Shown one piece after another: positions 49,672 to 62,999 of a stretch of DNA of 64,000 nucleotides. Positions within the stretch are counted from its first letter, which is position 1. The number at the start of each line of letters is the position of its first letter. Below the pieces are notes generated by a model. That model searched no databases. It saw only the letters and a list, made by a program, of their open reading frames with translations, and had not been told where the DNA came from. The stretch is from Lindgomyces ingoldianus (lineage: Eukaryota; Ascomycota; Dothideomycetes; Pleosporales; Lindgomycetaceae): assembly GCF_010093535.1 (NCBI RefSeq), contig NW_022985192.1:417369-481368 (forward strand), written 5' to 3'. The position numbers and the translations under genes were made by a program.

Positions 49672-51694
49672 ATGGCGTCCGGACGGGATGTGCGCGACAT
49701 GCTCGGACTGCCTGCCGCTGGCGATGGTCAGAAAATGGCGGTTCAGAAGCGACCGAAACCTGCAGCTGCTGTGAGGAAAATACGTACGTCGCTGCGGAAG
49801 GAGAGTGAGAGTGAGATAATGGATATAGCTGACGCATGTGTTCTGATTAGAGGGCGTTGCTCGAGAAGTCGTCGCTCTGTATGGTGAACGGCCTCCTCCG
49901 GTTGCGGTTTACGAAGAGAAAAAGACGTATAGGGCGAAGAGACAGAGTACTGGGCCCGCTAAGAAATGGTATATAGTATGGTATCTTCCGGGCCTTGTGT
50001 AGTAAGCTCATGATACTGTGAATAGGATACAGCAGCCCTTCATGAACCAAGCCCGCAATGATGGTCTTGTGCTCAAGCACTGGCGGCGCAAACCCACGGC
50101 TACTCAATCAGGTCTCACAAACGGCGAAGACACGGCAATGGAGGATGTAGAGGCTGCTGAACCGCCCTTAGAGACAAACTACGACTTCGCCAAGTTCAAC
50201 GTTGGAATCGATATCCCCGTTTTCACAGACGAAGAGTACGACGTTCATCTGCGCAGCGACGACTGGAGTAGAGAGGAGACCGACTATCTCCTCGACATGG
50301 TGAAAGAACATTACTACCGCTGGGCCGTGATCTGGGACCGCTACGACTACAACCCCTCTACGAAACTCGAACCCTTCTCCCGAGACGCGCTCCACGGTGA
50401 CCCAAACCAAGCCCTCGCAACCCTCCCCTTCGCCCCATCCCGAACCCGCTCCGTCGAAGATCTCAAAGCGCGCTTCTACGACATATCCGCCAAACTCATG
50501 AAACTCCGGATTCCAGAGGTGCAGATGGACGCTTCGCAATACGCACGCTACGAGATCCTAACAAAGTTCGACCCACTCCTCGAACGCAACCGCAAAACGC
50601 TCGCTGCGGCCCTCATGAACCGGTCCATGGACGAAGTCAAAGAAGAAGAATTCCTACTCGCTGAACTCCAACGGATAAACATGGCCGCCAACCGGCTCGA
50701 CGCCGAGCGCGAAGAACTGCGATCACGTCTCGAGGCCCCGATACCCAACCAACAGATCGCGGCCGGGCTCGCATCATTCCAGTCCTCAGCCGCGCTAGCG
50801 CAGCTGTTTCAGCAGCTGTTTCAGCAAGATAGGAGTAAGAAACGCGCATCTGGTACTGCTGGTGGTCCTGGAAGACTTAGCTTATCGGGTGCGGATATTA
50901 TAGGTACACCGACGGCGGCGCAGCATGCACAGATGAATGCCGCTGCGAATCGGAGACAGAGCTTAGCGCAGCAACCGCCGCCGACGCCGATCCGTCAGTT
51001 GAGTCCCCAGGCTGAGTATAGATTTAATGTGTCCACGCATGACCGATTGACGTCGGGCGTTACGTTTGGCGCGGATAAGTTGCTTAAGATGCGACAGGCC
51101 AAGTCGAATGTCCAGACGCAGAAAATTGGTACTGCGTTGGCGCAGTTGGGGATTCCGGATATCATTCCTATTCCGACAAGTCGCTTGGGTGAGGTGTTTG
51201 AGGCCTTGGTTAGTAAAGTCGGGAAGCTTCTTGATGTCCGCAAAGTGCGTGAGAAAGAAGAGGGCGAATGTCGAATTCTGGAAGCTATGAAAGAGCGCAG
51301 AGCGAACGAGGCTCATGGTCATGCAGGACATAATGGAGAAAATGGAGACGCGAATACAGGTGATGGTAGGGGTGGGACGCCTGCTACTTCAACCACCAAC
51401 CATCGTGAAATCCAAGATTCACAGGAGCGGGATGAAGACGCTGAAGCTGAAGCTGACGCCGACGAGGATGGTGACGTGGATGCGGATGCTGATGACGACG
51501 ATGTCGATGCGGAAGGCGAGGAGGATGAGGATGCAGAGGGTGAGGACATCGACATCGATTCTCAAGCTCCGTCGCAGTCGGCACGACATACAAGCGAAGC
51601 CATGAGCACAAGAGTCATATCTCAGGGACATAAGAGAAGTGCGAGCGTGTTCAGTCAGACCAGTAATAAGAGTTCGAAGAGAGCGAGAAAGTGA
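49672..51694 (+). CDS. SWC4: SWR1/NuA4 chromatin complex subunit Swc4 (DMAP1 family)
   Basis: Exons 49672-49783, 49851-49968 and 50026-51694 encode 632 aa. The N-terminal DMAP1 signature is present (MASGRDVRDMLGLP, GVAREVVALYGERPPPV, then FMNQARNDGLVLKHWRR). It is followed by the SANT-like region (DDWSREETDYLLDMVKEHYYRWAVIWDRYDY at about 150-180) and the helical block after QYARYEILTKFDPLLERN. A middle segment (SGVTFGADKLLKMRQAKS, LAQLGIPDIIPIPTSRLGEVFE) is the conserved Swc4 C-terminal core. The tail is an Asp/Glu/Ala repeat followed by a basic end (SNKSSKRARK), more acidic than usual. It bridges SWR1 (H2A.Z deposition) and NuA4 (histone acetylation) in the nucleus. Confidence 0.9.
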
Positions 51695-52631
51695 GGAAGA
51701 TAACTTGGCTACGCCAGGCAAGCGATGCTATGGAATTTAGTGGGATGGATGTGGATATAGGGTTGAGGAGGGTTAGGAACTGTATTCTGTTTTGCATAGC
51801 GTCGGCGTTTTCATCCATTTCCAGATATCCATCCCTTCAACAATAACAGTGCCTTCTGTCCATCTGCCTATCTACCAATTCATCCATCACCCCCAGAGAC
51901 GTGTGAAGGAATCAATCAATCAACGTACAACTAACTCTCTCACAATCACAATCACAATCACCACCACACACAACACTCACAAATCAATATGAATACTTTT
52001 ACTCATCCATTCTCTATCACCAACCACCCCTAAAGTCTACTTAAAAACTCGAAGCATCAACAAAAGAGATCCAAAGATTCCAACACCACAGCCAAAGCCG
52101 AGTGGATCATTCCTCCCCCAAAACAAAGCCCAGAGCTCTTTGACAAAGAGAGTAAGAGTAAGAGTGCTGTTGAGAAAAAGAATAAAAGAGAGAGACATGT
52201 AAGAAGTGTCCAACCGATCCCAGACTCCCAAATGCTTCCAATATTTCATGTGTGTAGTGTAGTGTGCGCTCTTACTCGATTTAATTTCAGGATAGGACAG
52301 GACTGGACAGAAAGGACCGACTCCGGAGCTGATCGCAAAAGCGGATAGAACGAAGGCATCCCAATCGACAGGAAAGAGAAGTGAGAAAAAGGTAGCTCAT
52401 TCTCATGAATTACTGACATCCTCAAAAGAAAGGGAAAGACAAGACTAGGAAAAAAACACAGATTTTTAATCCCGTCTATTGATCATTACAAACTACCTAT
52501 ACAGGGAGAAACATTTGTCCGAGGCTATGAAATACGGGCTTCGCTCAGGAACACCTGGATGCAGAGAGAAAGAGAACAACATGAAAGGGAAGACGCGCTG
52601 CACCGACGCCCAGAGGGGTGCAAGAACTGCA
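51695..52631. other. Convergent intergenic region
   Basis: 3' flanks of Swc4 and the casein kinase gene. Includes a run of AATCACAATCACAATCACC-type short tandem repeats at about 51942-51960. No gene supported. Confidence 0.35.
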
Positions 52632-54402
52632 TTAGGCATTACCGCCACCACAACACAAGATGTTCATGAGTTTCTTTACAAAACCCGGTTTCTCAGGCTC
52701 CGACCTCCGCGGTTGCACCGCATTTGTCTGAGCCGGTGTTGCTCGTAGTGAGTTTAGGTTCTGCTGGCTGTGTTGGAATTGTGCTTGAGTAGATCCCTCT
52801 GGAGGTGCTAGCTCCCCCATGCTCTTCCTCTTGACTGCGTCTGGATGGTACTTTGCTTGATTCATGCCCCCTGGGCTTCTTCCAGGCATGCCCCGGGTCG
52901 CTCCTGGCTTCGTTGGCGGTAGTTCTGCGTCGAGCCGTCTTGGGTCGATTGGGAGTTGGGTTTTATGTTGCCTTATCTGCTGGCCATGGAGATTGACGGC
53001 TGTTGAAGAGTTTTGGTTGATATTGGCGTGGTGGAGGTGGGCAGCCGAAGGGTGCGCTTTCATGGCCTCCCAACCCTTTCCGTTGTTCAGCTTCATCCAG
53101 TCATACTCGCCATCCTCAACTTCGCCAGTGCTCTTGAGAGCCTGGGTGAAGAGTTCACGGAGGTAATCATAGTCTGGGGTGTCCTCAAAGCCGAGGTTTC
53201 GGACGTAGCTGAGGTACTTGTTAAATTCCTCTGTGTTATATTAGTACAGGTCTCTCACGGGCAACAATGAGATACGCACCAGGGAAATTGTCACACAGAT
53301 CCTTGATAGCGGTGGTTTGCTTCTTCTCTCCAATCTTCTCATACTTCTGCTTGTTGGTAGCAGCCTTCAGTCCCTGCCAGGGAAGGCCGCCTCGCAGGAA
53401 GTACATGAAGACGTGGCCCAGGGCTTCCAGGTCGTCTCGCCGTGACTGCTCCCGTCCAAGATGTGTATTAATACTCATATATCGTGCTGTGCCCGAAAGC
53501 GACTTGCGTTCCCTGTATGGGATGTGCTGCTTGGTCTTTGGATCACGATACTGCTTTGCCATGCCAAAGTCAACAACATGGATGACATTAGCCGACTTGG
53601 AGCCAGGCCGGCCGATAAGGAAGTTATCTGGCTTGATATCTCGGTAGATCAGGTTCTTTTCGTGGATTGTTTGCACTCGTGAAAGCTGTGGGTGCGTTAA
53701 TTATTGGCTGCTGCACTAGGTGTGGCTGTACTTACCATCTGCTTTGCGACCATTACCACTGTCTTGATGGAGAACTTTCGGTTACAGTGGTCGAACAGGT
53801 CTTCCAGACTAGGTCCGAGTAGATCAATAACCAAGATGTTGTGCAGGCCTTCCTGGCCAAAGTAGTAGACATTGGGGATGCCAGCTGTAACAAAGTCAGT
53901 CAAAGTGCGGTTGGATGAATGAATAGCTGGAGAGGACGTGGCTGAATGAGATAACGTGGGGACATGGCCTTCACGAAAGACCCAAATGGACAGACAGGCA
54001 AGGGCCAATGGACGAAATAATGGAGTACAGGGCAAGAGGGGGTAATGCCATGCCATGACGGTCCCGCTCTGCCTCAGTCTCGTCCTTGGTCTGCCTGTGC
54101 CATCTGGACTTCACCGTGTGGAGCCCTCGTCGTCGCTGGTCATGGCCAAGGGGGACACCACGGAGGCCGCATAGGAAAGAAAGAGAAGCGAACTCACGGC
54201 AGCCAACCAGTATCTTGTAGGTGCGGTACTCATCGCGCAATTGCGGAGCGTCGCTCTTCCGGGGCTCGAACTTGATGGCGACCTGCTGCTGGTTCAACAG
54301 ATTGGTGCCCTCGAAGATGACACCAAAGGAGCCCTCGCCAATCTTCTTTCCGACGCGATAGTGGACGCCTACGACGTTTGACGACGTCGTGCCTGTAGCC
54401 AT
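52632..54402 (-). CDS. Casein kinase I, plasma-membrane (Yck/CK1-gamma) type
   Basis: Four reverse exons (54402-54198, 53884-53736, 53685-53280, 53230-52632) encode 452 aa; intron 1 is long at 313 nt. The kinase domain occupies about residues 13-280: glycine loop [21 protein letters not shown] lysine, [12 protein letters not shown] (a CK1 hallmark), catalytic loop [15 protein letters not shown] in [11 protein letters not shown], and [16 protein letters not shown] with [14 protein letters not shown] (CK1 replaces the APE motif by SIN). The C-terminal ~130 residues are Gln/Pro-rich and end [10 protein letters not shown]. The adjacent cysteines at 446-447 are the palmitoylation site type that tethers Yck1/2 kinases to the plasma membrane. 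Likely roles are nutrient-sensor turnover, endocytosis and polarity. Confidence 0.92.
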
Positions 54403-55487
54403 GGCGAGTGTATGCGAGTGTTGGTGCAGCAGGGCGATAGCAGGTGCACGGAGAGGAGCGAGGAGGAGAAGGCCGCAGCCGTCTCCGCAGGCGCGTCAGG
54501 GGCTATGCAGGGCGGCGGGTGCGTCCGCAGGCGTGCGAGCAGCGCAGTTGAGGACGGCGGAGGAAGAATTGCAGTGTAGATCTGGCGTGGGAGAAAAATG
54601 ATGGCGATGGAGGTGGGAAGAGAGTAGATGGAGGTCGGTTGGGGATGGCTGCTCTTGGGGCGGTTGAACGCTTTTGGGAAGGGGCGATGGCGGCTGGGTG
54701 TACGCCAAGCCACGGGCACGGGCACAGACGCAAAAACAGCGACAGCGACAGGTGCCATGTCAATGCCCCCCGGCCGTCTTATTAAAGAGCACGCTGCATG
54801 GCAGTCCAGCCCATCTCCGAGCCTCGTCTAATAATCGTCGAATACGACGTCCAACAATTCACGGCTGCATGTCCTGTCTCTCTCCCCCCCAAGGAATGAA
54901 ACAACTCCCACGTGATCCACAGTCGCAGCAGCGTCACGTAGCATCGCGCTTTCGTCCCAAGGCGCATTCGATCCTGGACTGCTCGCCCTCGCTGGTGCGA
55001 CAGTGCGGCTTCTTGCTCTGCTCTTGGCGAACCGCTCGCTCGCTCTGATTGCAAGTCCTCGCGGAGCTTAGTACCATGCCTTCTGAAATTCATGCTCGGG
55101 TAATAAACGGCTTTGTCGTGGCTCAGAGTCCAGACAGGCAACGCGCTTCAGCCACTTCCCCCGGCTCGTCGAGAGTCAAGCTTTGCCCAAATAACGAATC
55201 ATCGGCCGTCCTGATCTCCGCACCAACTCCCAATGCCATTCACTGCCACCTGAGCTATTGTTACACATGTACACTAGATCTGGCCGCCCACAAGCGGGCG
55301 CCATGAGCAGGCCCTAAATCCTTGCTCGCAATAAACAAAAGGAACCATAGGGAGACGACACACTTGATGCTTGTGTTTTGGATAACGCCATGCCTGATGC
55401 TTGTCCGATGCAGACCACCCTATCAAATTCCCATAAACCAACCTGTCCATCTCAGTGGCCTTCCCATCTTTCTTTTTTACTTCTTTT
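54403..55487. other. Intergenic region between CK1 start and Nup133 end
   Basis: CK1 promoter followed by the 3' flank of the nucleoporin gene. The first 300 bp is GC-rich with GCAGGCG and GGCGG repeats. Overlapping open frames on both strands lack domains. No gene supported. Confidence 0.35.
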
Positions 55488-58400
55488 TTACTCCTCCTCC
55501 ATCTCCACATCTTGGTCCACGCTCCGTTCGTCGTCACCCTCGAATGCTTCCGATGCAGACATCTCTGCAACTAGAGACTCCGGGTCTAGCTCCTCTGCCT
55601 CAACGCTCGAATCATCCTCTTCGCTCTCCATGACAGCCGTCTCCTGCTTTTCTGCTTCTAAAATTTCTTTCGCAGCCTCTACTGTCGCCTCGAACCATTC
55701 GTCCAACCGGTCCTTCTCTATGTTGGCTTGCAAGATCTCGTCGTCCGCTAGATTGTCGTTGATGATTGGGTTGCGGAGATCCTCAGATCCGAACCTGATA
55801 CACAACTCCCCATTGGTGCAACCCGCGCCGAGGGCCCCGCCGACCGATGTGGGCCATACGACTCTGAACATTGGGCTGGCTTCTGCAAACCTCGTTAGAG
55901 TCATCTCCGCTCAAAGAGATTCAAGTGAACTTACCGACTAGCTTTAGGAGCTGTTTGCAGGTCCATCCAGCAGTAGTATGAGCGAGAAAGTGTTGCAATT
56001 GATCGTCCGACATGTCCTTAGAATTGTTGATCTGCGCCCAGTCGTCCTTAATGTAGATCCGCTTCCAGATAATCCTCAGCGTGCTCTCGCGAGTTGTCTT
56101 GTCCATGTTGTTCCAGGAGAGTGCGAGAGCTTTTAACGCGAAGGCGAACTCGTTCGACTGTACGACACTCGTGGCCTCGACCGTCTCATCGTATGTCATC
56201 AGTGTCAAGACATCAACTAGCAGCGCAGGCTCCATCACCCGGTTGTTGATCAGATTTTCAAAGCCCTGTCGAAGAAGCTGTTGGTGAGCGGGCCTCTCTG
56301 TGAGTCGGCCCTGCGCAAATTCGTCCATAAGCAACTGTAGTGCGGAATCGTCGTCTAAAGCTCCCGAAATGATCGGATTCAACCGTTCGTACACACTGTC
56401 CTGAATTTTCATGTATTCCAATTGCTCGTCCGCCCTCACAATCATTAGTTTTGTCGGGTCCACGGTTATCAGATCTTCGTCTTGCTCTTCAGTTAGGTCC
56501 TCTCTCGGGCTCACCTCCGGATGTGGCGATTCAGAGGCTGGCGTCTCTTGCTGTTGAGCCAGGTAGGCTAACTTGGACATCGATAGCTCAACCTTTTTGC
56601 ACCAGACGTTCGATTCTTGTTTCTTTCCAACTCTGAACAGGGCGGCGCCGGCGCCCTTGTAGTCTTTCTCACCGAGTACATCATTGATCCAGGTAAGCTT
56701 GGACCGAGACGGTTCTGCCCGCAAAAACTTCGTGAGGGCAGGCTGGTTGAGGCACTCTTTCATGAAAAGTCGTGCAGACCTGTGCTCCGCAATATACCTC
56801 GAATAGAATGCGTCTGCCCACTCATCGCCATATGCATCGAAATACCGGAGAATTCGATCCCGGATCCGGTTAAGCTTGACCTGGCATTCTGCTTCCTCCA
56901 TCTTGCTTGTAGTAGTTGCTTTGTGCTCTAACAAAAACTTCTGTTCATCCCATATCAGGCGGGCAAGGGTGGGCATGTCGCGATAGTTTTCGGCCAGGTT
57001 CATGCCTTCGGTAACCAAACCAATCTCCAAGAGACCATATATGTGCACCGGGCGAATATTTGCGTCATACTCTTCCTTCACCTTCCTGCCGGTATCCCTC
57101 TTTCTCTCATCGCTTTGTTCCGAAAGCCATTGGAAGCGTTCAATGTGGATCTGAAAACCAAGCCTGACCATCCGAGGGTTATCCTTGGCAATCTTCATGG
57201 CTTGGTCTTCTCGGGTGCCATTCTCGAAACTTTCAAGCGCAACACCGCGTCCAACATCGACGAGACTACGAGTGGAATTCACAAGGTTGTGAGTTGAGGT
57301 CCAAAACTGTGGTAGGAGGTCGTAGCCTTTGCCAGGTTTGAGGATGCCATCTACGAGCGAGTCGGGTTCTAGGCCGTAGAGCTCAATGTTTTCTTCTCGA
57401 AATTTAAATGCTGTTTCCAACGCAGTGAGTATGACATCGTCTGCTTCGCTAAGCCTCTGCATGAGTGCCGGGCGTTCTTTGGATCCATCAAGGTAGAACA
57501 TGCGCAATGTCTGCCATGCCCATGGAAGAATGATTTCGAGATTATGGATATCCTTTAAGAAGAACTGCCGTACTGGATCCGCCTCGTCTAGTTCCGGTCG
57601 AATTTTGGTCTTGTAACGCTCGTGTAAGTTCCTCACAAGGTCGGGCATAAGTGGTTTCTCTGGGTAGGCATCTGGATTCTTCTCTTGATCCCGAAGTCTT
57701 GCCTCGTACGTTCTCCACAGCTGGTGAGCTGCCGCAAGCCGCTCCGCATTCCACAACAAATGCCAGGTTATCTTGAAGGACACCGGAGGGTAGTCCGATC
57801 GAAGGTGTGTAATAAGGTTTCGAAGGTAGTCGCTCCGTTTAGTCATTTGCTCATCCATGGAGACAGTTGACTTCTCAAGGTATTCGAATGATGACATCAG
57901 AATTCCGGTACTAATTTCCTCAGCAGCCTTTTCCACCTCTTCCTGTCCGAAATTGTACCTTGACCTAATAGAGAAATCTATGACGTTATCAGGAACGGTG
58001 CTAAAGAAAGTGGCCTGTTCTATTTTGCTTCGAGCCGTGACTTTGCGCCTATTGACATCCTCGTCATTAGTTGCTGGTGGTAGAGCGCTGACTTGGAGAA
58101 TGCCATAGCCCTGGACGAATATCAGAACGCTTGACTGTCTGTCTTTCTTCACACTGCATTCAAGTGCATGCCCAGAGAAGCACGCATGGCGGTCCTGGCG
58201 GAAATAGATGGTGTCTTGGAAGGGCAGCGAGGGTCGCCCGGAGTCCGACAAAAGCTGTGCATCAGGGCTCTCCTCTGGCTCCGTAACAGAAGCAACAACA
58301 ATGGCGTGAGGAAGCTGTACAAGCGCGGTATGACCAGGGTGGGGAAGTAGAAGCGTCCCGGTGGGTTCCTTGGCAAGCTGTGTCTCTTGAAGGACTCGGA

Positions 58401-59768
58401 TGGGAATCGCCCTGGTAACCATGCCAGTACTCTCGGACAGGTCTACTTCCAGGAGGGAATAATCCAAAGAGTTGCGCCCAGATAGTGCAACAAGCACCAA
58501 TAAGCTAACAACTCCATGATCCTTCGGCGGATTCAGAATAGCGAAGTCCAAAATTTGAGCTTCGTGTTGTCCGCGCATGTCCGGTGCAGTCCCGGGTTGG
58601 ACCGCGGCAAGAATCTCGGCATATGCGTCAATTTCCTTCTTGAATGCCTGTTGCCCGGTCCAGCTCAAGTCCCAGAAACGAAACATGCCGTTCTTCGTTG
58701 CTGCAATGACCTCCATTTGGCCTTTGGACGGGGATGGGCGGGCTTTGACTGAGGCGATAGCTTTTCGAATAGCGCCTCCGAGGAGGCCCTTGAAGTTGAA
58801 GAAGCTTCCGCTTGAGCTTGACGGAGTATGAAGAACATTCACAGTAATGTTCGGTCGACCCTGTGAGTCCCGCAAGGTTAATTGTGCAAGCCTGCCGCTG
58901 CTAAAGATGAGAATGTAGCCGGCATGTTCGATATCCACAAGCCCGGTGATAACCTCTCCCGAATACAGCTTGCCCACAGAACCATCGACGCCTTGGTGGC
59001 GTTGAGGAAAATGGCTGCGGGCCTCGGCGCTATCAACATTTTCCCAGAATGTAATCTTCCCACTGGAAGGAGCAAGCGCAAGAACCCCAAACTCGTTTGT
59101 TGGGCCATTGCGCACAATAGCGCCGAGAGGGAGAGGATCGGAAGGCTTCAACCCGAAGGGCAGGGGAAGAGTGAGGGTTTTCGTCGGACCGTTGGGTGCC
59201 GTGTAATCCCAGGCAAGTGCGTGAGTTGACGTCAACGCGAGCGCAAAGCCAGCGGAAGGGAGTGCAAAGGCTTGGAAGGGAACTGGGATAGTCAGCTACA
59301 ATTACACTAGGCGTTAGGGATGCTGGGACAGTTGTGACGTACTAGAGCCATTGGAGAGCTGTAACGGAAAGCTAGGCAGCTTCTTGACACTGTAGTTCTC
59401 ATTTTTGGCCTGCCAAAAGCATCACTGTTAGCGACCAGTCGTCCAGTATGGAGTTGAAACGAACGCACCAGCAAGAGAGAAGAATCATCCTTGAGCCCGC
59501 GCTTGGTTGGCGGTTTCCGGTCGCGGACAGGCATGTCGACAAGCACGAGAGAGCCGTCAACTTCGCCGTGGCTAGCGTGACCGTTCATTAACGCGCTACC
59601 ATTTCCATTGGTGTGCGCGTCTATGGGCGAGGCGAACGAGTCGTCGGACAACTTGCTACGTTTGCGGTGAGGCTGTTGTCGGCCGCTGTCCGAGTCTTTG
59701 CGCTGGCGACGACGGGGGTTGCGCAAGGAGCTGCGTGCGCTCTGGACGGTTGCCTCAGGTGAAAACAT
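55488..59768 (-). CDS. NUP133: Nucleoporin Nup133
   Basis: Four reverse exons (59768-59469, 59409-59343, 59282-55935, 55882-55488) encode 1369 aa, fitting fungal Nup133 (about 1150-1350). The N-terminal 80 residues are basic and disordered (RNPRRRQRKDSDS, PHRKRSKLSDD). A beta-propeller of about 450 residues follows (LVLVDMPVRDRKPPTK, NYSVKKLPSFPLQLSNGS, VLALAPSSGKITFWENVD, VIAATKNGMFRFWDLSW). From about residue 500 an all-helical stack continues to the C terminus (IRSRYNFGQEEVEKAAEE, RLGFQIHIERFQWL, HFLAHTTAGWTCKQLLKLV). The last ~120 residues become acidic (SEEDDSSVEAEEL). It forms the membrane-proximal tail of the Y complex of the nuclear pore, pairing with Nup84. Internal splice phases are consistent. 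Confidence 0.92.
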
Positions 59769-61202
59769 GACCGCGGGCGAGTTGGGGGGTGCGGCGCGAT
59801 AGAGCGCGCGTGATGGTTGTGAAAGCTCCCCCGGTGGTGATGGTGTTTGGCTGCCAGCGAAGTGGAATGTCTGTTTTCGTTCACAGCTTGGTTGCTCTGA
59901 CAGGGGTCCCTCGATTGCTTGGCACGGAGTTAAAGGCGGCCCTGCAATTCACCACTAGACTTTCACCACCGCACGTGTCCAGTGATTTTGGGCCAACTTG
60001 ATTGTTTCACCCTGTTTCTTTCTCTTTATTCAGCAACCGGGTTGGATCAATCAAGCTTAGCCTTCCCACACGCTGCAGACTGCGCATGTGCCGCGAACAA
60101 AAGAGTCGCTCCTTTCACTCGATCTCTATGCTCGCCTTGTTTTGTAACAAAAGATGTCAATATGACAAAGCCAACAAAAGAGAATACGTAGGACAAAGGT
60201 AGTGCTTCCAAACTCTTGACGGTTTCTGATCCTCTAAGCGGTTACATTCTACGTCAACACGCCAGATGTCCTCATCTCATAATCCTCAGACTCCCAGCCT
60301 GTTGTTGCAGAGTGTCTATATCAAGAGTATGGAGTACCAGTATAGAAGACGAGCGTTGTCCCTTCCCTAATCCTTAACGTAAGAAAGGTTCTAGATGGTA
60401 GAGAGGTTCTTATGAGTATCTAATAGCCTACCTACTCTCCTCTAATGGCGAAATATTTTACTGTCTAGTCCTCAAAACTACGATGTTCTAGTCCACGGAG
60501 CACCCGCCTCGTTTGCTTGGCATAGTCGACAAAACGTCCCCTTTCGAATCTGAACCGCCGTGGCGCTCCCCATCTTCAGCTGTAGTACGGGTCGGGCTCT
60601 GGTCAAAGGCGCTGGAGATCTCGACTCGATTGGAGCTCGCGCCCAGAGAGATTCGCGCAGCCCGATTGGGAAAGGACCGAGACTTGCTAGCTATACTTGA
60701 GGCTGCCCCGACCCAAGCTATTTCTCACACAGCAATGATTTTTCTGAGACCAACACCAACTCTTCCATCAGCAGCTTCACGATGCTACAGATACGGAAGG
60801 CTGCTAAGGTGTAGGGACATATTCAGCATGCACTTAGGGCATATTCCTATCTTAATGTGGGTTAGCATCTCGATCCAGCCTCACAAAAACGGATTCCGCA
60901 TGGCTAGCCGCTATTATACCTGGGTCTGAAGCCTCTTTTGCGTTTTACCCTTTGCTAAACATTAGACAAGAGCCTCTAGTATGAAGACTTTCGAAAAGCT
61001 ACCTGCTACCAAGATAAATACTAGGTCCACATGATCGGTATTATATTGTCTGGCATTCTCGTCTCTGTATGTAGACCTCTCTTCCTCGTCAGTTCTTCCT
61101 AGATCTGTTCTCATCCGAAACTGGCTGTCAACTCGCACTCCTGTAATAAATTTAACATTGCGTCCTTTCTCAACGCCTATTCAGGTCCTTCACTCATTCA
61201 TA
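59769..61202. other. Upstream region of Nup133 and intergenic sequence
   Basis: No gene supported. The 138-codon forward frame at 60513-60929 has no domain signal. Sequence from about 60340 to 60480 is rich in TCTCT/TAGTC words and may be decayed repeat. Confidence 0.35.
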
Positions 61203-62999
61203 ATGAGTTCTTGCTCCTTCTTTCTTCTTCTCTTCTCTTCTTCTTGGCCGCTGCAGTAATTGCTACTGTTTCTCTAGACGGAACCTGTGGTGGAAATCGT
61301 GTTTTCACTTGCTCAGGTTCCAATAAGCAAGGCGCTCTTCGTCTACTGCACGTTGATACATACGACGGACTTATGCTCAGCCTGCTTGAGAGCATTAATT
61401 TGTATCCTTTTGTCTCCCCTCCCTATTCTAGCAAGGTGACTCAAAGATCAAATTGTCCCTGTTAATGTCCCATGGTAGGTAGGAACTTACTCTACGTGGT
61501 TGACCCACGAGCTCTTAGCTTTCGGCAATTGTTGCTCCTAACACGGATATTACGGAAAGACTGTTACTTACTACCAGATTAGCTGCAAGAAGTCCTTTAA
61601 ATCATGGTGTTCAACGACGAAGCCAATTGCTAAGGACGCTCAATGTGGCTCCGAGTTTAGAACCCTTGCAGAGGTTTCGTGTACGGAAACTGTTGTATCT
61701 AGTACGTTCATGAACTAACGCTTTCATTTTGTATACTGGCTGAACAAGGCACGGCTTTTGTGGAAAGATGGTTAGGAATTATTTGATCTGTTATTTTTAC
61801 CTATATCTAGTTTACTCCGTCGAAATCCATATACCACAGGAAAAATTTATCGGTCTGACTTTGGTTCATGTAAGGGAACAGCATCAAGTTCCATTCAAAG
61901 CTAGCCAACCACCACTCAAGGTAGCACCACACTGTCAGCATCAACTAAACTCACCGTCGTCCCGCTCTACCGTTCTCTACACTCCCCGTGTCAAAGAAGG
62001 GTCGCTGTGGGGAGATTTCGGGAGCATTCGCATGGGAAGTAAGTGGGTCAATTGCTTCAGCAAATGGCCTTCATCTGGCTCTACTATAGGTTGGCATCAC
62101 ACTACGCATTTTTCAAACTTTTTTTTTACTAGCGACCCCAAAGTTATCGTGGACCTGACATGTGCCAAAAAGAATATGGCGTGTGCAACCCTGTCTCTCC
62201 ATCTATCAGTTTTATCAACCTTGCTCCTCTACAAATGACTCATCGAGCATATGCTTGCATCATCCAGTTTGCCTTCTCTAGCCCCGTCATGCTCCACCAA
62301 CTTCATCTCCAACGGTGATTTGAAGCCCGGCAACCTGGGTCCCTGGAACTAAAACATCGTCAACAGTGCAATCACCACCGATTTCTGAGCGGGATCCGCA
62401 TTCATAACATCGCCATATGATTGGATCTATCATCTCAACATGTTCACAGCATCATCACCCATTATCGTTATTACCCAACTTCTCCCAAGACTCAGGAACA
62501 ATAGTCTAATGTTTCGCACACTTCAAACAGCCCAGCGATTGGATGTGCAAACGAGGAGCCGATTTAGTAACTATGAGGGTAGGTGGTCAGACATGTGGCT
62601 TAGCTAGCTCCTGAGTGGCGAATCGTTGGCAAGGTATTGGTTCTACGACGAATGTTCCGGTTGGCGTCGGTAATTCGGTTGTGCAGGTTTCCATTTATTT
62701 TGACACCTTCCGCAGATATCTCTCTCTCAGCGCTGGCTTGGGTGGAATTGAGGTTTTCGAGATGGGCTCCAATGGAGAGCCCCAGTGTACAAATGGAATT
62801 AGAACACACCAAGTCCAGGCTCTGAGATTGGGGTGAGCACAACTAGCTCTTCAAGTATAACTACAACCGTCGCCCCATCCACAACACCTTCCCCAACAGC
62901 CATACCCCCGTCCTCTTACCCCTGTGCAACCTCCCCACAAGTTGTGGATCCAAAACAGGCCTCCTCCTCTCCTAGACCTCCACTAGCCCATCGATAGCG
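61203..62999 (+). pseudogene. Decayed secreted chitin-binding / carbohydrate-binding protein gene
   Basis: Pieces in several frames suggest one broken gene. Near 61211 a signal-like hydrophobic stretch (LLFFLAAAVIATVS) runs into LDGTCGGNRVFTCSGS, the first half of a chitin-recognition (ChtBD1, hevein-type) domain. Around 61520-61560 is FGNCCS-stop-HGYYG, where the family has GNCCSxYGYCG; TGC to TAC fits RIP-type G-to-A change. A Ser/Thr-rich region follows near 61900. From about 62285 to 62830 frames contain NGDLKPGNLGPWN and WQGIGSTTNVPVGVGNSVVQV, resembling a CBM4/9-like carbohydrate-binding module. A Ser/Thr/Pro-rich tail (SSSITTTVAPSTTPSP) ends near 62999. Stops and frameshifts prevent a full protein. 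Homology is judged by eye. Confidence 0.5.
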
